From Dactylis glomerata (taxonomy: Eukaryota > Streptophyta > Magnoliopsida > Poales > Poaceae): a DNA stretch of 64,000 nucleotides. The position numbers and the translations under genes were made by a program. The first letter of the stretch is position 1. The number at the start of each line of letters is the position of its first letter. Positions 1 through 11,547 of this stretch are shown here, piece by piece. The notes beneath the pieces are model-generated. The model was not told the DNA's origin and searched no databases. It was given only the letters and a program-made list of their open reading frames with translations. The stretch lies in NCBI GenBank assembly GCA_007115705.1, contig QXEO01002115.1, positions 3,875,340 to 3,939,339 on the forward strand. The letters are read 5' to 3'.

Positions 1-797
1 GACGGCGATGAAGACGGCGATAGGCTGCACCACCCGACTTGGAAGGAAGATGACCCGTGATGAAGAGCTTGAGCAGTCGTGCAGAGCGCTTCCCAAAAAC
101 CTAATTCGCCCTCTCCCGTACAGGATCGCAAAGGCGAGTGGTTCCGGAGACCTGCTCTCCCGTTCGCCGGTGCACGCCGGCGCTCGGGATGGAGTAGACT
201 ACGGAGGCGGCGCAAGCAGCGAGAGGTGGCAAAACCCTAGATCGGTTTTAGGTGTGTGCGGCGGTAGCCGGGCAAGAGTTTATATAGGCGGCGCAGCAGA
301 GAAACCCTAGGCAACATGGGCCACGCCCACGTCGCACGCCCGAGTCGGTTACAGCAGCCCACGATCTGGGAGCGACCCGAACCGGCTAGCTGTGACGCGT
401 CCGTCAAGGACTCGGTCAAACGTTCGGTTTTCCTGTGCTGCAAAAAGATAAGCTCGGCTCCGAGGCTCAATTCCGCAAACCGCGACGCGCGCGCGCGCGT
501 CGTGACATGTCGAGTCGAGTCAAGACGAGACGAGCGAGCGAGGAGGAGGAGGAGGAGCGTGCATGTGGCACTTCTCTTCTCACTCACTTATCAAGTGGTG
601 CAACACCCCACCTTATATGTTGGTCTACATCTCTCCCAACTTTCCATGTGGGACTAAACTTAGCTCCCACCCCTTGCCTTTGTGCAGCCAAAAATTTGGG
701 CTGCATTCCAAATGGGCTTACACACATGGGCTTTGAGATTTCTAGGAATTTCTGAAATCTACTATGGGCTCATATAAAATAGCCCAATATTTTAACA
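1..797 (-). repeat. 3' LTR (partial) of the first Copia element
   Basis: This matches 5566-6361 with scattered substitutions. On the minus strand it begins TGTTAAAATATT at 797, directly after the polypurine tract. A TATA-like stretch (minus TATATAAAC, near 274-284) corresponds to one near 5840-5850 in the other LTR. The LTR continues beyond the left edge of the window. Confidence 0.92.
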
Positions 798-808
798 ATC
801 CCCCACCA
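798..808 (-). other. Polypurine tract of the first Copia element
   Basis: On the minus strand this reads GGTGGGGGAT immediately before the 3' LTR start TGTT at 797. This is the usual position of the plus-strand DNA primer in LTR retroelements. Confidence 0.75.
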
Positions 809-1339
809 GATCTCAAATGCCCATTTAGAGATTTGCCAAACCTCACTACTTGTTTATATACCAGTGTTTCAGCAGAGACTATTAAGTTGAACTTCCGCCT
901 AGAACCTTAAGCTACGTCTATCAGCACCTTGAACAATGGACTACGCCTTGAATTGCAAGTTTTGTGCGTCAAGATTTCACTCAAAGTCATAACCAGTACA
1001 TGGCTGCCAGTAGCCTACCCCGCGGGTTGGAGCATATGCGTCGTACTCCATGGTCTCTTCATGAGTTTACTAGAGATCACCCAAATCTCATAGACTGCGA
1101 CGTTTAACAATCAGACTCATATAGGTATGTTCTTTCAAGAATGCTCTGTAGGACAGCATCTTTGCTAATCATAGCCAATAGAAACACATTAAGGCATGTT
1201 GCCAACCTGCCTTACAGATTTTGAGAGTTTTGCATCTTCACATAGAGAGGGTTACAGAATACTCTCCTCAGTTAAACCACTAGCTTGTTTTCCCAGGTCC
1301 TAATTCACGGGATCTCCGATCACAAAGGTTGGGTTACTG

Positions 1340-4300
1340 CTATGGCATAACATCTATGGGTCTCAAACCCATCTCCCTCGATGCACTGTCTATCACACTA
1401 CGTGATAGTCCCTTTGTAAAGGGATCTGCCAGGTTTTTGTCTGTTTGAATATACGTAACTGTTATTACTCCGGAGTTTCGCAATTTCCTGACAGACTTCA
1501 AACGTCTTTTAACGTGTCTTGATGACTTCGCGTTATCCTTAGAATTGTTCACTTTGACAATAACTGTTTGATTGTCACAATTCAAGAGGATGGCCGGCAC
1601 AGGTTTTTCAACCACCGGCAAGTCCATCAAGAGCTCACGCAGCCATTCTGACTCTACAGTGGCTGTCTCTAAAGCAGTAAGTTCTGCTTCCATAGTTGAC
1701 CTCGTCAATATAGTTTGCCTACATGATCTCCGTGATACGGCGCCACCTCCAAAGGTAAACACATACCCACTAGTGGCTTTGATATCATCTACATCAGAGA
1801 TCCAATTTGCGTCACTATATCCTTCAAGCACAGCAGGGTGCCCTGAATAGTGAATCCCGTAACTCATTGTACCACATAGATAGCGCATGACCCTTTCAAG
1901 TGCATGCCAATGATCAATACCCGGGTTTGACATGAACCTACTCAACTTGCTCACAGCAAAAGAGATGTCAGGTCTTGTCGCGCTCGCTAAGTACATGAGT
2001 GAACCAATGATCTGAGAATATCTCAGTTGATCTGTTGGTTCGTTCTTATTCTTATGTAATATCACACTGGGATCATAAGGTGTTGGAGAAGACTTGCCAT
2101 CAATAAAGCCAAACCGGCTCAAGATCTTCTCAACATAGTGGGACTGTGATAAAGTAATTCCACTCTCGTTCTTATTCAGCTTGATGTTCAGGATCACATC
2201 AGCTTCTCCCAGATCTTTCATATCAAAGCACTTTGACAAGAAAGACTTGACCTCATGTATTACTTTCATGTTTGTACCAAAGATGAGAATATCATCAACG
2301 TACAAACACAATATAACACCTTCGCCCCCACCATGGCGATAGTAGACACACTTGTCAGCCTCATTAACGATAAAGCCAACAGAAGTTAAAGTTCTGTCAA
2401 ACTTCTCATGCCATTGCTTAGGTGCTTGTTTCAGGCCATATAAAGATTTTAGCAACTTGCACACCTTTCTCTCTTCACCTTTTACCACAAATCCATCAGG
2501 CTGATCCATATAGATTTCCTCTTCCAACTCTCCATTAAGGAAAGCTGTCTTTACGTCCATTTGATGAACAATAAGACCATAGGAGGCAGCCATGGAAAGT
2601 AGTACTCGAATGGTGGTTAGTCTTGCAACAGGTGAATAGGTGTCAAAGTAATCTTCGCCTTCTCTCTGTGTGTAGCCTTTCGCTACAAGTCTCGCCTTGT
2701 ACTTCTCAATAGTACCATCAGGCCTTAGCTTCTTCTTGAACACCCACTTGCAGCCCACAGGCTTACAGCCATGGGGGCGCTCTGATAATTCCCATGTTCC
2801 ATTAGAAAGAATCGAGTCCATCTCATTTTGGACAGCTTCTTTCCAATCATCTGCATCTGGTGATGCATATGCCTCAGCAATGGACTTGGGAGTATCATCC
2901 ACAAGGTACACAATGAAATCATCACCGAAAGACTTTGCAGTCCTCCGTCTCTTGCTCCTTGTAGGAGCTTCATTGTCATCCTTCTCATGAACATTCTCAA
3001 AAACGTTCTCATGTGGTTGCTCAAAATAATCATCAGATGCACTAGATTCAGGAATTATCTCAGAAGAAAATCTAGCAGTGCTATGCATATCTTTCATAGG
3101 AAATATATTCTCAAAAAATGTTGCGTCACGAGATTCCATTATAGTGTCAACATGCATATCAGGTACCTCGGATTTAACTACTAAAAATCTATAGCCAATG
3201 CTCCGCTGAGCATAACCTAGAAAGATGCAATCCACAGTCTTTGGTCCGAGTTTGCGTTTCTTTGGGATGGGAATGTTGACCTTCGCCAAGCATCCCCAAG
3301 TGCGCAAATACGAAAGTGATGGCTTTCTCCCAACCCACTCCTCATAAGGGGTTTTATCTTTATTCTTGTTAGGAACTCTATTCAGGACATGACATGCAGT
3401 CAACAAAGCCTCCCCCCACCATGCCTTTGATAAACCAGCAGTGTCGAGCATGGAATTCACGAAGTCAGACAGAGTGCGGTTTTTCCTCTCGGCCACCCCA
3501 TTAGATTGGGGCGAGTAGGGAGGCGTCCTCTCATGAATAATACCGTGTTCCTCACAGAATTCGTCAATGATTTTAGGAAAATACTCTCCACCACGATCCG
3601 ACCTCAGACGCTTGATCTTTCTCTCTAGTTGATTTTCAACTTCGGCCTTATAAATTTTAAAGTAGTCTAAAGCTTCATCTTTAGTTCGCAACAAGTAAAT
3701 ATAGCAAAATCTAGTCGCATCATCAATCAATGTCATAAAATATCTCTTTTCACCTTTTGTCAACACACCATTCATCTCGCATAGATCAGAATGTATGAGT
3801 TCTAGAGGTGCCAAGTTTCTCTCCTCAGCCGCCGTATGAGGCTTACGAGGTTGCTTCGATTGCACACAACTATGGAACTTAGAACCTTTGGCAATAGTGA
3901 ATTTTGGAATTAAACTCATGCTGGATAACCAAGACATCAAACCAAAATTAATGTGACATAAACGAGAATGCCAAACACTGGTATCATCATTAACACCGCC
4001 ACAAATATGGTTCACGGATTTATTACAGAAATCTGAAAGTGACAAGCGGAACAAGCCTCCGCACTCATAGCCTTTTCCAATAAATTGTCCATGCTTGGAA
4101 ATGACTACCTTATTCGACTCTAAAACAACCTTAAACCCATCTCTGCAGAGAAGGGAACCGCTAACAAGATTCTTGTTCATAGAAGGGGCATGCTGTACAT
4201 TCCTCAGCTGCACGATCTTCCCCGAAGTGAACTTCAGATCTACCATGCCAACACCACGAACAGAGGCATGTGACCCATTGCCCATTAGGACGGAGGAATC

Positions 4301-5269
4301 CCGTGCGGCCTGATAAGAAGTGAACATAGAGATGTCAGCACACACATGAACGTTAGCACCCGTATCAATCCACCAAGAGGGAGATTGAAATACCGAAAGA
4401 ATAGTAAATAGATTACCATACCCATCAGTATTGCTAGCAGTCACGACGTTGACATTCTTGGCCCTTTTCCCTCTGCGGTCTGCGCGTTCTGGGCAGTCCT
4501 TAGAAAAGTGGCCGGGCTCTCCACAAGTGAAACAAGTCAGATCACTCCTGTCCCTGTTCGGCTTCTTCTTCTTGAAGGTTGTAGTCTTTACAGGCTTATT
4601 GAAAGAGGGCTTGAAGTTCCCTTTATTCTTGCCTGAGGATTTGCCTTTCTGCTGCACAAAGTTAGCAGTAGCATGACCCTCTCCTTTCTCAGTAGTGTCC
4701 TTAGCACGAGCCTTCTCCTCAACATCAAGGGACGCTATCAGATTTTCAACTGATATCTCATGTCTCTTGTGTTTGAGAGCTGTGGCGAAGTTCCTCCATG
4801 AAGGGGGCAACTTAGCAATAATGCAACCCGCCACAAACTTGTCGGGTAAGGCACACTTAAGGAGTTCGAGCTCTTTGGCGATGCACTGTATCTCATGAGC
4901 TTGTTGAACCATAGGAAGGTCCTTAGTCATCTTAAAATCATGAAAGCTCTCCATGATGTATAGTTCACTGCCAGCATCTGTAGCACCAAACTTGGCATCC
5001 AGTGCGTCCCAGAGCTCTTCCCCGTCTTTTATGTGCATAAACACATCACACAGACGGTCAGCAAGAATGCTCAGAATGCATCCCACAAAGATAGTATTGG
5101 CTTCCTCGAACTTTTTCTGATCATCGTCAGACATAGTTCCTTCAGGTTTGCCTTTACTTATCTGGAACACTTTCATCGTGGTCAGCCAAAGCTCAGCTTT
5201 GTACTGCCACCTCTTGAAGTGCACACCGGTAAATTTATCCGGCCTCAGTGCATCGGTAAAACCAGCCAT
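1340..5269 (-). CDS. Copia gag-pol polyprotein, intact (1309 aa)
   Basis: One uninterrupted reading frame encodes all Copia parts in order. Gag occupies about residues 1-240. A CCHC zinc knuckle (CFTCGEPGHFSKDC) lies at 246-259. The aspartic protease motif DTGA starts at 302. The GAG-pre-integrase region lies near 430-480. The integrase catalytic residues D495, D558 and E594 have the exact DX35E spacing between the second D and E. The reverse transcriptase has YVDD at 990-993. RNase H follows, with the frame ending near residue 1309. The ATG at 5269 is the first in frame and starts a normal Gag N-terminus. The product would form particles, copy the RNA into DNA and integrate it. No inactivating change is visible by eye, unlike every other element in the window. 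Confidence 0.93.
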   Translation of the reverse strand: MAGFTDALRPDKFTGVHFKRWQYKAELWLTTMKVFQISKGKPEGTMSDDDQKKFEEANTIFVGCILSILADRLCDVFMHIKDGEELWDALDAKFGATDAGSELYIMESFHDFKMTKDLPMVQQAHEIQCIAKELELLKCALPDKFVAGCIIAKLPPSWRNFATALKHKRHEISVENLIASLDVEEKARAKDTTEKGEGHATANFVQQKGKSSGKNKGNFKPSFNKPVKTTTFKKKKPNRDRSDLTCFTCGEPGHFSKDCPERADRRGKRAKNVNVVTASNTDGYGNLFTILSVFQSPSWWIDTGANVHVCADISMFTSYQAARDSSVLMGNGSHASVRGVGMVDLKFTSGKIVQLRNVQHAPSMNKNLVSGSLLCRDGFKVVLESNKVVISKHGQFIGKGYECGGLFRLSLSDFCNKSVNHICGGVNDDTSVWHSRLCHINFGLMSWLSSMSLIPKFTIAKGSKFHSCVQSKQPRKPHTAAEERNLAPLELIHSDLCEMNGVLTKGEKRYFMTLIDDATRFCYIYLLRTKDEALDYFKIYKAEVENQLERKIKRLRSDRGGEYFPKIIDEFCEEHGIIHERTPPYSPQSNGVAERKNRTLSDFVNSMLDTAGLSKAWWGEALLTACHVLNRVPNKNKDKTPYEEWVGRKPSLSYLRTWGCLAKVNIPIPKKRKLGPKTVDCIFLGYAQRSIGYRFLVVKSEVPDMHVDTIMESRDATFFENIFPMKDMHSTARFSSEIIPESSASDDYFEQPHENVFENVHEKDDNEAPTRSKRRRTAKSFGDDFIVYLVDDTPKSIAEAYASPDADDWKEAVQNEMDSILSNGTWELSERPHGCKPVGCKWVFKKKLRPDGTIEKYKARLVAKGYTQREGEDYFDTYSPVARLTTIRVLLSMAASYGLIVHQMDVKTAFLNGELEEEIYMDQPDGFVVKGEERKVCKLLKSLYGLKQAPKQWHEKFDRTLTSVGFIVNEADKCVYYRHGGGEGVILCLYVDDILIFGTNMKVIHEVKSFLSKCFDMKDLGEADVILNIKLNKNESGITLSQSHYVEKILSRFGFIDGKSSPTPYDPSVILHKNKNEPTDQLRYSQIIGSLMYLASATRPDISFAVSKLSRFMSNPGIDHWHALERVMRYLCGTMSYGIHYSGHPAVLEGYSDANWISDVDDIKATSGYVFTFGGGAVSRRSCRQTILTRSTMEAELTALETATVESEWLRELLMDLPVVEKPVPAILLNCDNQTVIVKVNNSKDNAKSSRHVKRRLKSVRKLRNSGVITVTYIQTDKNLADPFTKGLSRSVIDSASREMGLRPIDVMP

Positions 5270-5565
5270 TGATAATTCAGGAAATTACCTACAATTAGGT
5301 TTTTGGATTGTTGGAAGATTAGGTACAATTTCCATTATTAATTCTAGAATATTAAGCATGACAACAGCAGCTACTACCACAAGTAACTCAAACATACTAG
5401 ATGTACTAAACAACAAGATGAACGAAAACAAGTAGTAGCAAAACATGTACTCGCAGAACATGATGAATAGATAAACTGCAGTAGATCGCACGTACCGCTC
5501 GTTTGCAGATGTAGTCGTTGCAGTAACATTGTTGATGACAATGTTGGAGAAGACCGGTCGATGCA

Positions 5566-6361
5566 GACGGCGATGAAGACGGCGATAGGCTGTACCGCCC
5601 GACTTGGAAGGAAGACGACCCGTGATGAAGAGCTTGAGCAGTCGCGCAGAGCGCTTCCCAAAAACCTAATTCGCCCTCTCCCGTACAGGATCGCAAAGGC
5701 GAGTGGTTCCGGAGACCTGCTCTCCCGTTCGTCGGTGCACGCCGGCGCTCGGGATGGAGTAGACTATGGAGGCGGCACAAGCAGCGAGAGGTGGCAAAAC
5801 CCTAGATCGTTTTAGGTGTGTGCGGCGGTAGCCAGGAAAGAGTTTATATAGGCGGCACAGCGGAGAAACCCTAGGCAACGTGGGCCACGCCCACGTCGCA
5901 CGCCCGAGTCGGTTACAGCAGCCCACGATCCGGGAGCGACCCGAACCGGCTAGCTGTGACGCGTCCGTCAAGGACTCGGTCAAACGTTTGGTTTTCCTGT
6001 GCTGCAAAAAGATAAGCTTGGTTCCGAGGCTCAATTCCGCAAACCGCAGTGCGCGCGCACGCGTCGTGACGTGTCGAGTCGAGTCGAGACGAGACGAGCG
6101 AGCGAGGAGGAGAAGGAGGAGCACGCGTGTGGCACTTCTCTTCTCACTCACTTACCAAGTGGTGCAACACCCCACCTTATATGTTGGTCTACATCTCTCC
6201 CAACTTTCCATGTGGGACTAAACTTAGCTCCCACCCCTTGCCTTTGTGCAGCCAAAAACTTGGGCTGCATTCCAAATGGGCTTACACACATGGGATTTGA
6301 GATTTCTAGGAATTTCTGAAATCTACTATGGGCTCATATAAAATAGCCCAATATTTCAACA
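5566..6361 (-). repeat. 5' LTR of the first Copia element (inner end unresolved)
   Basis: The minus-strand LTR starts TGTTGAAATATT at 6361. Homology to the left LTR runs at least to 5566, where the left copy is cut by the window edge, so the LTR may extend somewhat below 5566. It contains a TATA-like element near 5840-5850 and would drive minus-strand transcription of the polyprotein. Confidence 0.88.
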
Positions 6362-7018
6362 TCAAGGATGTAGTGATACAGTACTAGGTAATGATGGAGT
6401 GTGTAGAATACTCACAGCCGTCGTTTATGATGGGTTTTCCCATAACACTTAACCAGCTCCAGGATATAGGTGTCTCAGAGGCCTGTGCGGTAGACTCGAC
6501 ACCGGTGCTGCTGCAGGCGCCCTTGGCCATGGTGTCGCCGTCGCCATGGTCGACGCCCGGCTGCAAATGGAGAAACACTTTGATCAACAAGATGCAAGAA
6601 AATCAAGAAAAGAAGGTTTGAACAAAGAACATTGAAAAAATGCAAAAAAAAACTCATTTGCAAGATTCACTTAATTTGCCAATGCCGTGAAATGAAACGA
6701 TTGAATAGGCAGCAAATTAACCCACCGTCGTGCCGTTGTCGACCCTAACACAACAGTTCCAGAGCAGGCATCCGCAGGCCATACGGCGGAGCAGGTGTGC
6801 AGGACCTCGTCGTGGACGGCCTCCAGCAACGTCCATGTGGCAGAGTAGAATCTCGTACGTCCCTGGCGGCCTCCGCCTCCGGCTTGAAGTGGGAGATCGA
6901 GTAGGCTGTCGATCGTCCCCGAAGCTAGCCGCCTCCACCTCCACCTGTCGCTGCTATGATATGATTCAGCGCCGACTGATCAGAGTCGAGAAAATCTATA
7001 TATGCGTGGACTCTCACG
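6362..7018. other. Spacer between two Copia elements; unassigned, possible minus-strand exons
   Basis: There is no recognisable TE end or protein family here. Two GC-rich stretches are open on the minus strand. In one, an ATG at 6530 is followed by about 40 codons up to a GTGAGT donor-like sequence near 6409. The other runs from an ATG at 6944 to a stop at 6717. They could be exons of a host gene split by the flanking insertions, or chance. I do not recognise a protein family. Confidence 0.25.
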
Positions 7019-7023
7019 CTGGG

Positions 7024-7382
7024 TGTTATATTCTGATCCAAATTCTATAAAGTAGAGGGAGCGAGGCCCGTCGCCGGAGGCTTGGGCCGAGTAGAGTGGA
7101 GTCTGAAGTTGGCACATTCCGTGCCCAATAGGGACGCCTGTGGGGGGGGGTGCCCACGGCCTATATATATTCTTTGTAAGCCGCCGGCTAGGGTTTATCG
7201 CATCATAAGATAGCTCACGGCGTTTGTAAACATACACCAGATATAGTGAAGTTTTGCTAGCTGGCGCCCGTGGTTTTTACCTCTCTTTGTTGGAGAGGGT
7301 TTTCCACGTTAAAATCTTGTGTCTCCGTGCTGTGATTTCTTTTCGTTCTTCGTTATTGCTTATGCCTATCGCTTTTATAACA
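7024..7382 (+). repeat. 5' LTR of the second Copia element
   Basis: This is a 359-bp LTR, TGTT...AACA. It has a TATA stretch (tatatata, 7162-7169). Relative to the 3' LTR it lacks about 27 bp just upstream of that TATA region, so the two LTRs differ in length. Confidence 0.94.
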
Positions 7383-7384
7383 AG

Positions 7385-7396
7385 TGGTATCAGAGC
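7385..7396 (+). other. Primer binding site (initiator tRNA-Met type)
   Basis: TGGTATCAGAGC lies two bases after the 5' LTR end. This is the standard initiator methionine tRNA primer site of plant Copia elements. Confidence 0.93.
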
Positions 7397-7425
7397 CCCA
7401 GGTTTTCTAATCTAGGGTTTGTGAG

Positions 7426-10400
7426 ATGGCGTCTTTGAAGTTCGATCTCCCGCAGCTAGATTACACCACAAGGTTCTCCCTGTGGCAAGTGAAGATGAGG
7501 GCTATTCTCGCCCAAACTTCAGATCTCGATGATGCGCTCGATGGTTTCGGAAAGAAACCTGTTTTGTCATGGACAGAGGAAGAAAAATGGAAAGATCGAA
7601 GGCTTTGTCTTTGATTCAACTTCATCTATCCAATAATATTTTGCAGGAAGTGTTGCAAGAGAAATCTGCAGCGGCCCTATGGCTGAAACTAGAATCGATC
7701 TGTATGTCAAAGGATCTAACCAGTAGGTTGCAAGTGAAGATGAAGTTGTTCCAGCACAAGTTGCAGGAAGGCCAGTCGGTGATGAATCACCTATCGATCT
7801 TCAGGGAGATCGTTTCCGACTTACTATCCATGGAGGTAAAATATGAGGATGAAGATCTAGCACTTCTACTATTAGTCTCATTGCCTAGTTCCTTTACGAA
7901 TTTTTGTGACACCATATGTATAAGTCGTGATACACTAACCCTCACCGAAGTTTATGAGGCTCTCCATCAAAGGGAGAAGATGAAATCTATGGTGCAGGCT
8001 GAAAGTTCGTCCTCCAAGGCGGAGGCGTTAGAGGTCCGAGGCAGGCCTGAGCAGCGAGATAACTACCACCACCAAAACAACAGAGATAAGAGTAAGACCG
8101 ACAGAGGTCGCTCAAAGTCCAAGGGACGTGACAAGTTCTGCAGGTATTGTAAGAAACCCAGCCACAATATTGATGATTGTTGGAAGTTGCAGAACAAGGA
8201 GAAAAGAAACGGAACTTACCAACCGAAAAACAATGATGGTAATGGTAAGGTTGCCGTAGCCTCGGGTAAAGGTGAGGCTGCTGTTGTTGCTGGTAGTGAT
8301 AGTTTTGATGGTGATTGCTTAGCAGTTTTTGCTGCATGTGTTTCACGTGATGATGAATGGATTCTTGATACCGCATGTTCATTTCATATTTGCTGTAACA
8401 AGGATTGGTTCAGTTCTTATGAGTCTGTGCAGACTGGAGATTTTATGCGTGTGGGAAATGACAACCAGTGCGACATTGTTGGCATTGGTTCTGTTCAGAT
8501 CAAGACCCATGATGGGATGACACGCACGTTGACTGGAGTGAAACACATACCCTCCATGGTGAGGAATTTGATCTCTCTTAGTACCCTGGATTGTGACGGG
8601 TATAAGTACAAAGGTGGGGATAAATGTTTGAAGGTATCATCAGGTTCTCTCATTGTTATGATTGGTGATATGAATTCTGCGAAATTATATATCCTTAGAG
8701 GTAGCACTTTGCCTGGTATTGCTGCTGCTGTTAGTTCTGATGATTCTAGTAAGACTAATCTTTGGCATAAGCGTGTTGGACATATGAGTGAGCTTGGCAT
8801 GGCAGAATTGGCGAAGAGAGAGCTAATTGATGGTTGTGACTTGAGTAAGTTTGAGTTCTGTGAGCACTGCATTTTTGGTAAGCATAAAAGAGTTAAATTC
8901 AATGCTTCCGTTCATACCACCAAAGGCATTTTAGATTATGTGCATGCTGATGTTTGGGGTCTGTCCCGTAGAACTTCTAATGGTGGTGCTAATTATATGC
9001 TTACTATTATTGATGACTACTCAAGGAAAGTGTGGCCATATTTTCTGAAACATAAATCTGATGTTTTTGCTTCTTTTAAGAAGTGGAAAGTTATGGTAGA
9101 AACACAAACTGAAAGGAAGGTTAAGATACTCTATACTGATAATGGTATGGAATTTTGTTCAAATGAATTTGATGAGTTTTGCAGCAACGATGGAATGGTA
9201 AGACATCACACCATCCCGTACACCCCACATCAGAATGGCGCGGCTGAACGCATGAACAGGACCATTATTTCGAGGGCTCGCTGCATGTTGTCTAATGCAA
9301 AGATGAATATACGTTTTTGGGTTGAAGCAGCCTCCATCGCATGCTATCTCATCAACAGGTCACCTTCCGTTCCACTTGATAAGAAAACTCCCATTGAGGT
9401 ATGGTCTGGTTCACCAGCTGATTATTCTGAGTTGAGAGTTTTTGATTGCACTGCTTATGCTCACGTTGATAATGGAAAGTTAGAACCAAGGGTTGTTAAG
9501 TGTATCTTCCTTGGTTATGGTTCAGGTGTTAAGGCATATAAATTGTGGAATCCTGAAACCAAAAAAGTTCTGTTAAGCAAGAATGTCATTTTTAATGAGG
9601 CAGTTATGTTTTATGATAGTCCGTCTACTGATATTTCTAATGCTATTGATTCTCCTAATGTTTCTGATGATGAGCAACAGAGAATTGGCGTGCAAGTGGA
9701 GCACGCAAAAGAGAACAAAAATGTGGTTCCTGAAACCAATAATGATGATGTTCCACCTTCACCGCCTAGTGTTCAGCAGCCATCATGGTCTATTGCAGCT
9801 AATCGTCCTAAGAGAAATATTGCACCTCCTAATCGCTTAATTGAAGAGTATGATATTGTTCATTATGCCTTGAGTTGTGCTGAACAGGTGGAGCATGATG
9901 CTGAACCAGCTACGTACACTGAAGCCATTGCTTCGGTTGATAAAGAAAAGTGGCTAGGTGCGATGCAAGAAGAGATGCAATCGCTTGAGAAGAATGGCAC
10001 ATGGGATGTTGTGCGCTTGCTAAAGAAAAGAAGGCTGTCCGCTGCAAGTGGATATTTAAAAGAAAGTAAGGTTTATCTCCTAATGAGCCTCCAAGGTTTA
10101 AGGCAAGGTTAGTAGAAAAAGGTTTCAGTCAGATTCCAGGTGTTGATTATACTGATGTTTTCTCCCCAGTTGTGAAGCATACTTCTATTCGTGCTTTCTT
10201 TGGTATTGTTGCTATGCATGATCTTGAGCTTGAGCAGCTAGATGTTAAGACTGCTTTTCTGCATGGCGAGTTGGAGGAGGAGATATACATGGACCAGCCT
10301 GAAGGTTTCGTTGTGCCTGGTAAGCTTGTTTGTAAGTTGAAGAGGTCCCTTTATGGTCTGAAACAGTCACCACAACAATGGTATAAAAGGTTTGATTCAT

Positions 10401-11452
10401 TTATGCTAGCACATGGTTTTAAGAGGTCTCAGTATGATAGCTGTGTGTATATCAAGTTTGTTAATGGATCACCTATTTATTTGCTGCTATATGTTGATGA
10501 TATATTGATTGTTGCCAAGAGCATGAAAGAGATCACTACTTTAAAGGCTCAATTAAGTAGTGAGTTTGAGATGAAGGATCTTGGTCCTGCTAAGAAAATA
10601 CTAGGCATGGAAATTAAGAGAGACAGAAAGTCTAGTTTGCTATTTCTTAGTCAAGAAAAATACATTGAGAAAGTTCTTCATCGTTTTAATATGCATGATG
10701 CAAAGTTTGTTAGTACACCTATTGCTTCTCACTTCAAGTTGTCAGCTTTACAATGTCCTACTTCTGAAGATGATATTGAGTACATGTCACGAGTTCCTTA
10801 TTCTAGTGCTGTTGGTTCCCTGATGTATGCCATGGTTTGTTCTCGGCCTGATCTGTCACATGCTATGAGTTTGGTCAGTTGATACATGGCTAATCCTGGT
10901 AAAGAACATTGGAATGTTGTTCAGTGGATTTTCAGGTACCTTCGCGGCACACCTAAAGCTTGCTTGAAGTTTGGCAGGACTGGTGAGGGACTCGTAGGCT
11001 ATGTGGATTCAGATTATGCTGCCGACTTGGATAAGAGGAGGTCCCTCACAGGTTATGTGTTTACTGTTGGTGGATGTGCTGTTAGCTGGAGAGCTACCTT
11101 GCAGGATGTTCCAGCACAATCTACAACTGAGGCTGAGTACATGGCTATCAATGAAGCATGTAAAGAGGTTGTTTGGCTGAAAGGTCTGTTTGCTGAGCTT
11201 TGTGGAGATGATTCTTACATTAAGTTATTTTGTGATTGTCAAAGTGCTATTTATCTTACTAAAGATCAGATGTTCCATGAGAGGACAAAGCACATTGATA
11301 TTAAGTACCACTATGTTCGCCACGTGGTTGCACAAGGTAAACTGCAGGTATACAAGATTAGTACCTATGATAATCCTGCTGATATGATGACAAAGCCTAT
11401 TCCTGTTGCTAAGTTTGAGCTTTGCTCAAGCTTAGTTGGTATAACTGTTTAG
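7426..11452 (+). pseudogene. Copia gag-pol polyprotein, frameshifted
   Basis: The order is normal: Gag from an ATG at 7426, a zinc knuckle (CRYCKKPSHNIDDC) near 8140-8180, protease (WILDTACSF) near 8357, integrase with DVWG, TDNG and AAERMN motifs between about 8930 and 9260, reverse transcriptase with YVDD near 10492, and RNase H to a stop at 11452. At least three breaks are present: a frameshift near 7570-7615 in early Gag, frameshift or indel damage near 10015-10170 in the reverse transcriptase, and a TGA near 10880. The TGA sits where the family usually has arginine, consistent with C-to-T decay of CGA. It cannot make a full polyprotein. Confidence 0.93.
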
Positions 11453-11547
11453 CTCAAGTGGCCGTTTGGCGCTAGCAAGTGTTTTCTTTGTTGATTCAGG
11501 TGATTGTTGAAGTTCATACTACAAGGAATTTGTCTCAAGGTGGAGTT

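Larger units (their letters stand above)
1..6361 (-). mobile_element. Ty1/Copia LTR retrotransposon, minus strand, 3' LTR cut by window edge
   Basis: The sequence from base 1 is repeated from base 5566 in the same orientation (bases 1-797 match 5566-6361), giving two LTRs around a minus-strand Copia polyprotein. The LTR starts TGTT on the minus strand at 6361 and at 797, and a purine-rich tract abuts the left copy. Bases 798-1339 are noncoding sequence between the polyprotein stop and the purine tract. Bases 5273-5565 are the leader and possibly the LTR end. No tRNA-iMet primer site (TGGTATCAGAGC) was found there, so the inner end of the 5' LTR is unresolved. The outer left end lies outside the window, so the target duplication cannot be checked. 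The intact ORF suggests a young or recently active element. Confidence 0.93.

Noticed and set aside
5374..5780. Minus-strand frames in the leader and 5' LTR of the first Copia
   Set aside because: They overlap LTR sequence and show no protein family.
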